The position numbers were made by a program, and so were the translations under genes. From assembly GCA_946885545.1 (NCBI GenBank), contig CAMPGP010000132.1, forward strand, positions 1 through 6,279: 6,279 nt of DNA. Reading direction: 5' to 3'. The notes beneath the pieces were generated by a model that was not told where the DNA came from, did not search any database, and saw only the letters and a list, made by a program, of their open reading frames with translations. Source of the stretch: an uncultured Altererythrobacter sp. Lineage in GTDB: Bacteria; Pseudomonadota; Alphaproteobacteria; Sphingomonadales; Sphingomonadaceae. The stretch's first letter is position 1. Every line of letters starts with the position of its first letter. This document shows positions 5,272 to 6,279 of the stretch, piece after piece.

Positions 5272-6279
5272 GCTGGCTCCTCGAAACACTCGCCTGGACC
5301 GCCGCGCTGATCGCGCTGGTGCTGGTCCTGCGCCGCCCTGTGGCGCGACATTTCGGACCGAAGGCAGCCTACGCACTTTGGCTGCTGCCGTTTCTCCGGC
5401 TGCTATTGCCCCCAATCGTGCTGCCTGCATGGCTTGCCAAGGCACCAGTCGAGCCTGCCGTCGAGAGTACTTCCGAGCCTGTCACTGAAATCTCATACGT
5501 CATCGTCGAACAAGCTGCCGCCCTGGACGGGATGGCCACGACGCAAGTGGCGTCGTCGACCTTCCCCTGGGCGGCGGCGCTGCTTGCCTTGTGGCTGGCC
5601 GGCACAGCAATGTTCCTCTGGGCGCGGTTCTCCGGCTACCATCGTACGCGTCGCCTCCTGCTCGAAGCCGCGGTTCCGGTGGGTGAGGCGGGCAAGGTGC
5701 GCCTCGTCGAGACGGCCGAGACGACAGCACCGATCGCGTTCGGGGTGCTCGACAAGGTGGTGGCGCTGCCGCCCGGCTTCATGGCCCGACGCGATCGCGC
5801 CTCGCGGGATCTCGCGCTTGCCCATGAACTGGCACATCACCGCGGGCACGACCTGCTCGCAAACTTCGCCGCGCAGCTGCTCTTCGCGCTCCACTGGTTC
5901 AACCCGCTCGCCTACGTCGGGTGGCAGGCGATGCGCCGCGACCAGGAAGCTGCGTGCGATGCGCGCGTGGTGGAGTGCGCCGACCGTGCGACGCGGGCCG
6001 CGTATGGCCAGGTCATCGCCAGTTTCGCCGCCGGACCCAAGCTCACACTCGCAGCACCGATGGCGTGCCCGGTGCTGGGCGACAAATCGATAATCCATCG
6101 CTTGAGGAGCCTGACAATGAACGACATCACCCCGCGCCGCCGCCTTGCTGGGCGTGCGTTGCTTGCCGCCGGGCTCCTTGCGCTGCCGCTGACCGCCTCG
6201 GTATCCTATGCCGAGAGCGTCGTGGCGCCCGAGGCTCCGCCTGCGCCGGAAGCGCCCGTCGCACCGGCCCCTCCGGCAC
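5268..6279 (+). CDS. BlaR1-like M56 family membrane metallopeptidase, open at window end
   Basis: The frame runs from ATG 5268 without a stop to the window edge (337 codons visible). AAGGAG lies 8 bases before the start, inside the upstream repressor gene. Visible order: membrane segment at about 3-22 (WLLETLAWTAALIALVLVL), a second at about 34-55, a polar loop, a third at about 100-118 (WAAALLALWLAGTAMFLWA), then the cytoplasmic peptidase region. That region has the M56 signature HELAHHRGHD at 186-195 (zinc ligands His186 and His190, catalytic Glu187), HWFNPLAY at 209-216 and RRDQEAACD at 223-231 (third ligand probably Glu227). A fourth membrane segment at about 293-315 is followed by a Pro/Ala/Glu-rich stretch. 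In BlaR1/MecR1 this side carries a penicillin-binding sensor; here the visible part looks disordered instead. Its probable job is signal-dependent inactivation of the adjacent repressor. An in-frame ATG at 6117 with AGGAG seven bases upstream could be an internal start. Confidence 0.92.
   Translation, partial: MSWLLETLAWTAALIALVLVLRRPVARHFGPKAAYALWLLPFLRLLLPPIVLPAWLAKAPVEPAVESTSEPVTEISYVIVEQAAALDGMATTQVASSTFPWAAALLALWLAGTAMFLWARFSGYHRTRRLLLEAAVPVGEAGKVRLVETAETTAPIAFGVLDKVVALPPGFMARRDRASRDLALAHELAHHRGHDLLANFAAQLLFALHWFNPLAYVGWQAMRRDQEAACDARVVECADRATRAAYGQVIASFAAGPKLTLAAPMACPVLGDKSIIHRLRSLTMNDITPRRRLAGRALLAAGLLALPLTASVSYAESVVAPEAPPAPEAPVAPAPPA

Noticed and set aside
5434..6098. Plus and minus frames of about 200 codons inside the M56 gene (5434-6093 and 5493-6098)
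   Set aside because: The continuous frame from 5268 carries HELAH, HWFNPLAY and the EAACD motif, so these overlapping frames are shadows.
4882..6279. Calling the repressor/peptidase pair a beta-lactam resistance locus
   Set aside because: Only the family resemblance supports it. No beta-lactamase or penicillin-binding sensor domain is visible in the window.
1..6279. tRNA, rRNA, CRISPR, insertion sequence, attachment site or replication origin
   Set aside because: No cloverleaf-like sequence, regularly spaced repeats, transposase motifs or iteron clusters were seen on either strand. The only repeat structure of note is at 3521-3615.

Overview
This window looks like chromosomal DNA from a GC-rich alphaproteobacterium. 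A marine-type sphingomonad such as Erythrobacter and relatives is the best guess. The reasons are the strongly GC-biased third codon positions, the SdhA C-terminus, a BlaI/M56 pair of a kind common in that group, and a palindromic repeat (core GCTGAACnnnGTTCAGC next to GTCA) that resembles dispersed elements remembered from sphingomonad genomes. The taxon is inferred. There is no rRNA, tRNA, CRISPR array, transposase or integrase in the window.

Layout. Left block, plus strand: the last third of succinate dehydrogenase flavoprotein sdhA (1-644), then four bases later a predicted lipoprotein zincin with HEFAH (649-1521). After an 86-base AT-richer gap comes a multi-pass membrane diguanylate cyclase with a GGEEF site and a TTG start (1608-2840). 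It meets, tail to tail with a 4-base gap, a minus-strand block: a secreted cyclophilin-type peptidyl-prolyl isomerase (3507-2845), downstream of an FMN-dependent alpha-hydroxy-acid dehydrogenase of the LldD family (4772-3603). The gap between these two is filled almost exactly by a 95-base inverted-repeat element that also supplies the last three codons and the stop of the dehydrogenase.

Right block, plus strand and divergent from lldD: a BlaI/MecI/CopY-family repressor (4882-5271) overlapping by 4 bases a BlaR1-like M56 membrane metallopeptidase (5268 to the window edge, still open). The 109-base divergent intergenic region is the most informative regulatory stretch. It holds two copies of TACA-N2-CGTA exactly 21 bases apart that fall on a plausible -35 and -10 of the repressor gene, plus a separate perfect dyad (ATGAAC-CAAT-GTTCAT) nearer lldD.

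How the genes work together. SdhA and the LldD-like enzyme both feed electrons from organic acids towards respiration, but nothing shows that they are co-regulated. The clearest system is the repressor plus M56 peptidase: by analogy with BlaI/BlaR1 the peptidase would sense an envelope signal and relieve repression at the paired operators. No beta-lactamase is visible, and what can be seen of the region after the peptidase's last membrane segment is Pro/Ala-rich rather than a recognisable penicillin-binding domain, so the signal and regulon are open questions.
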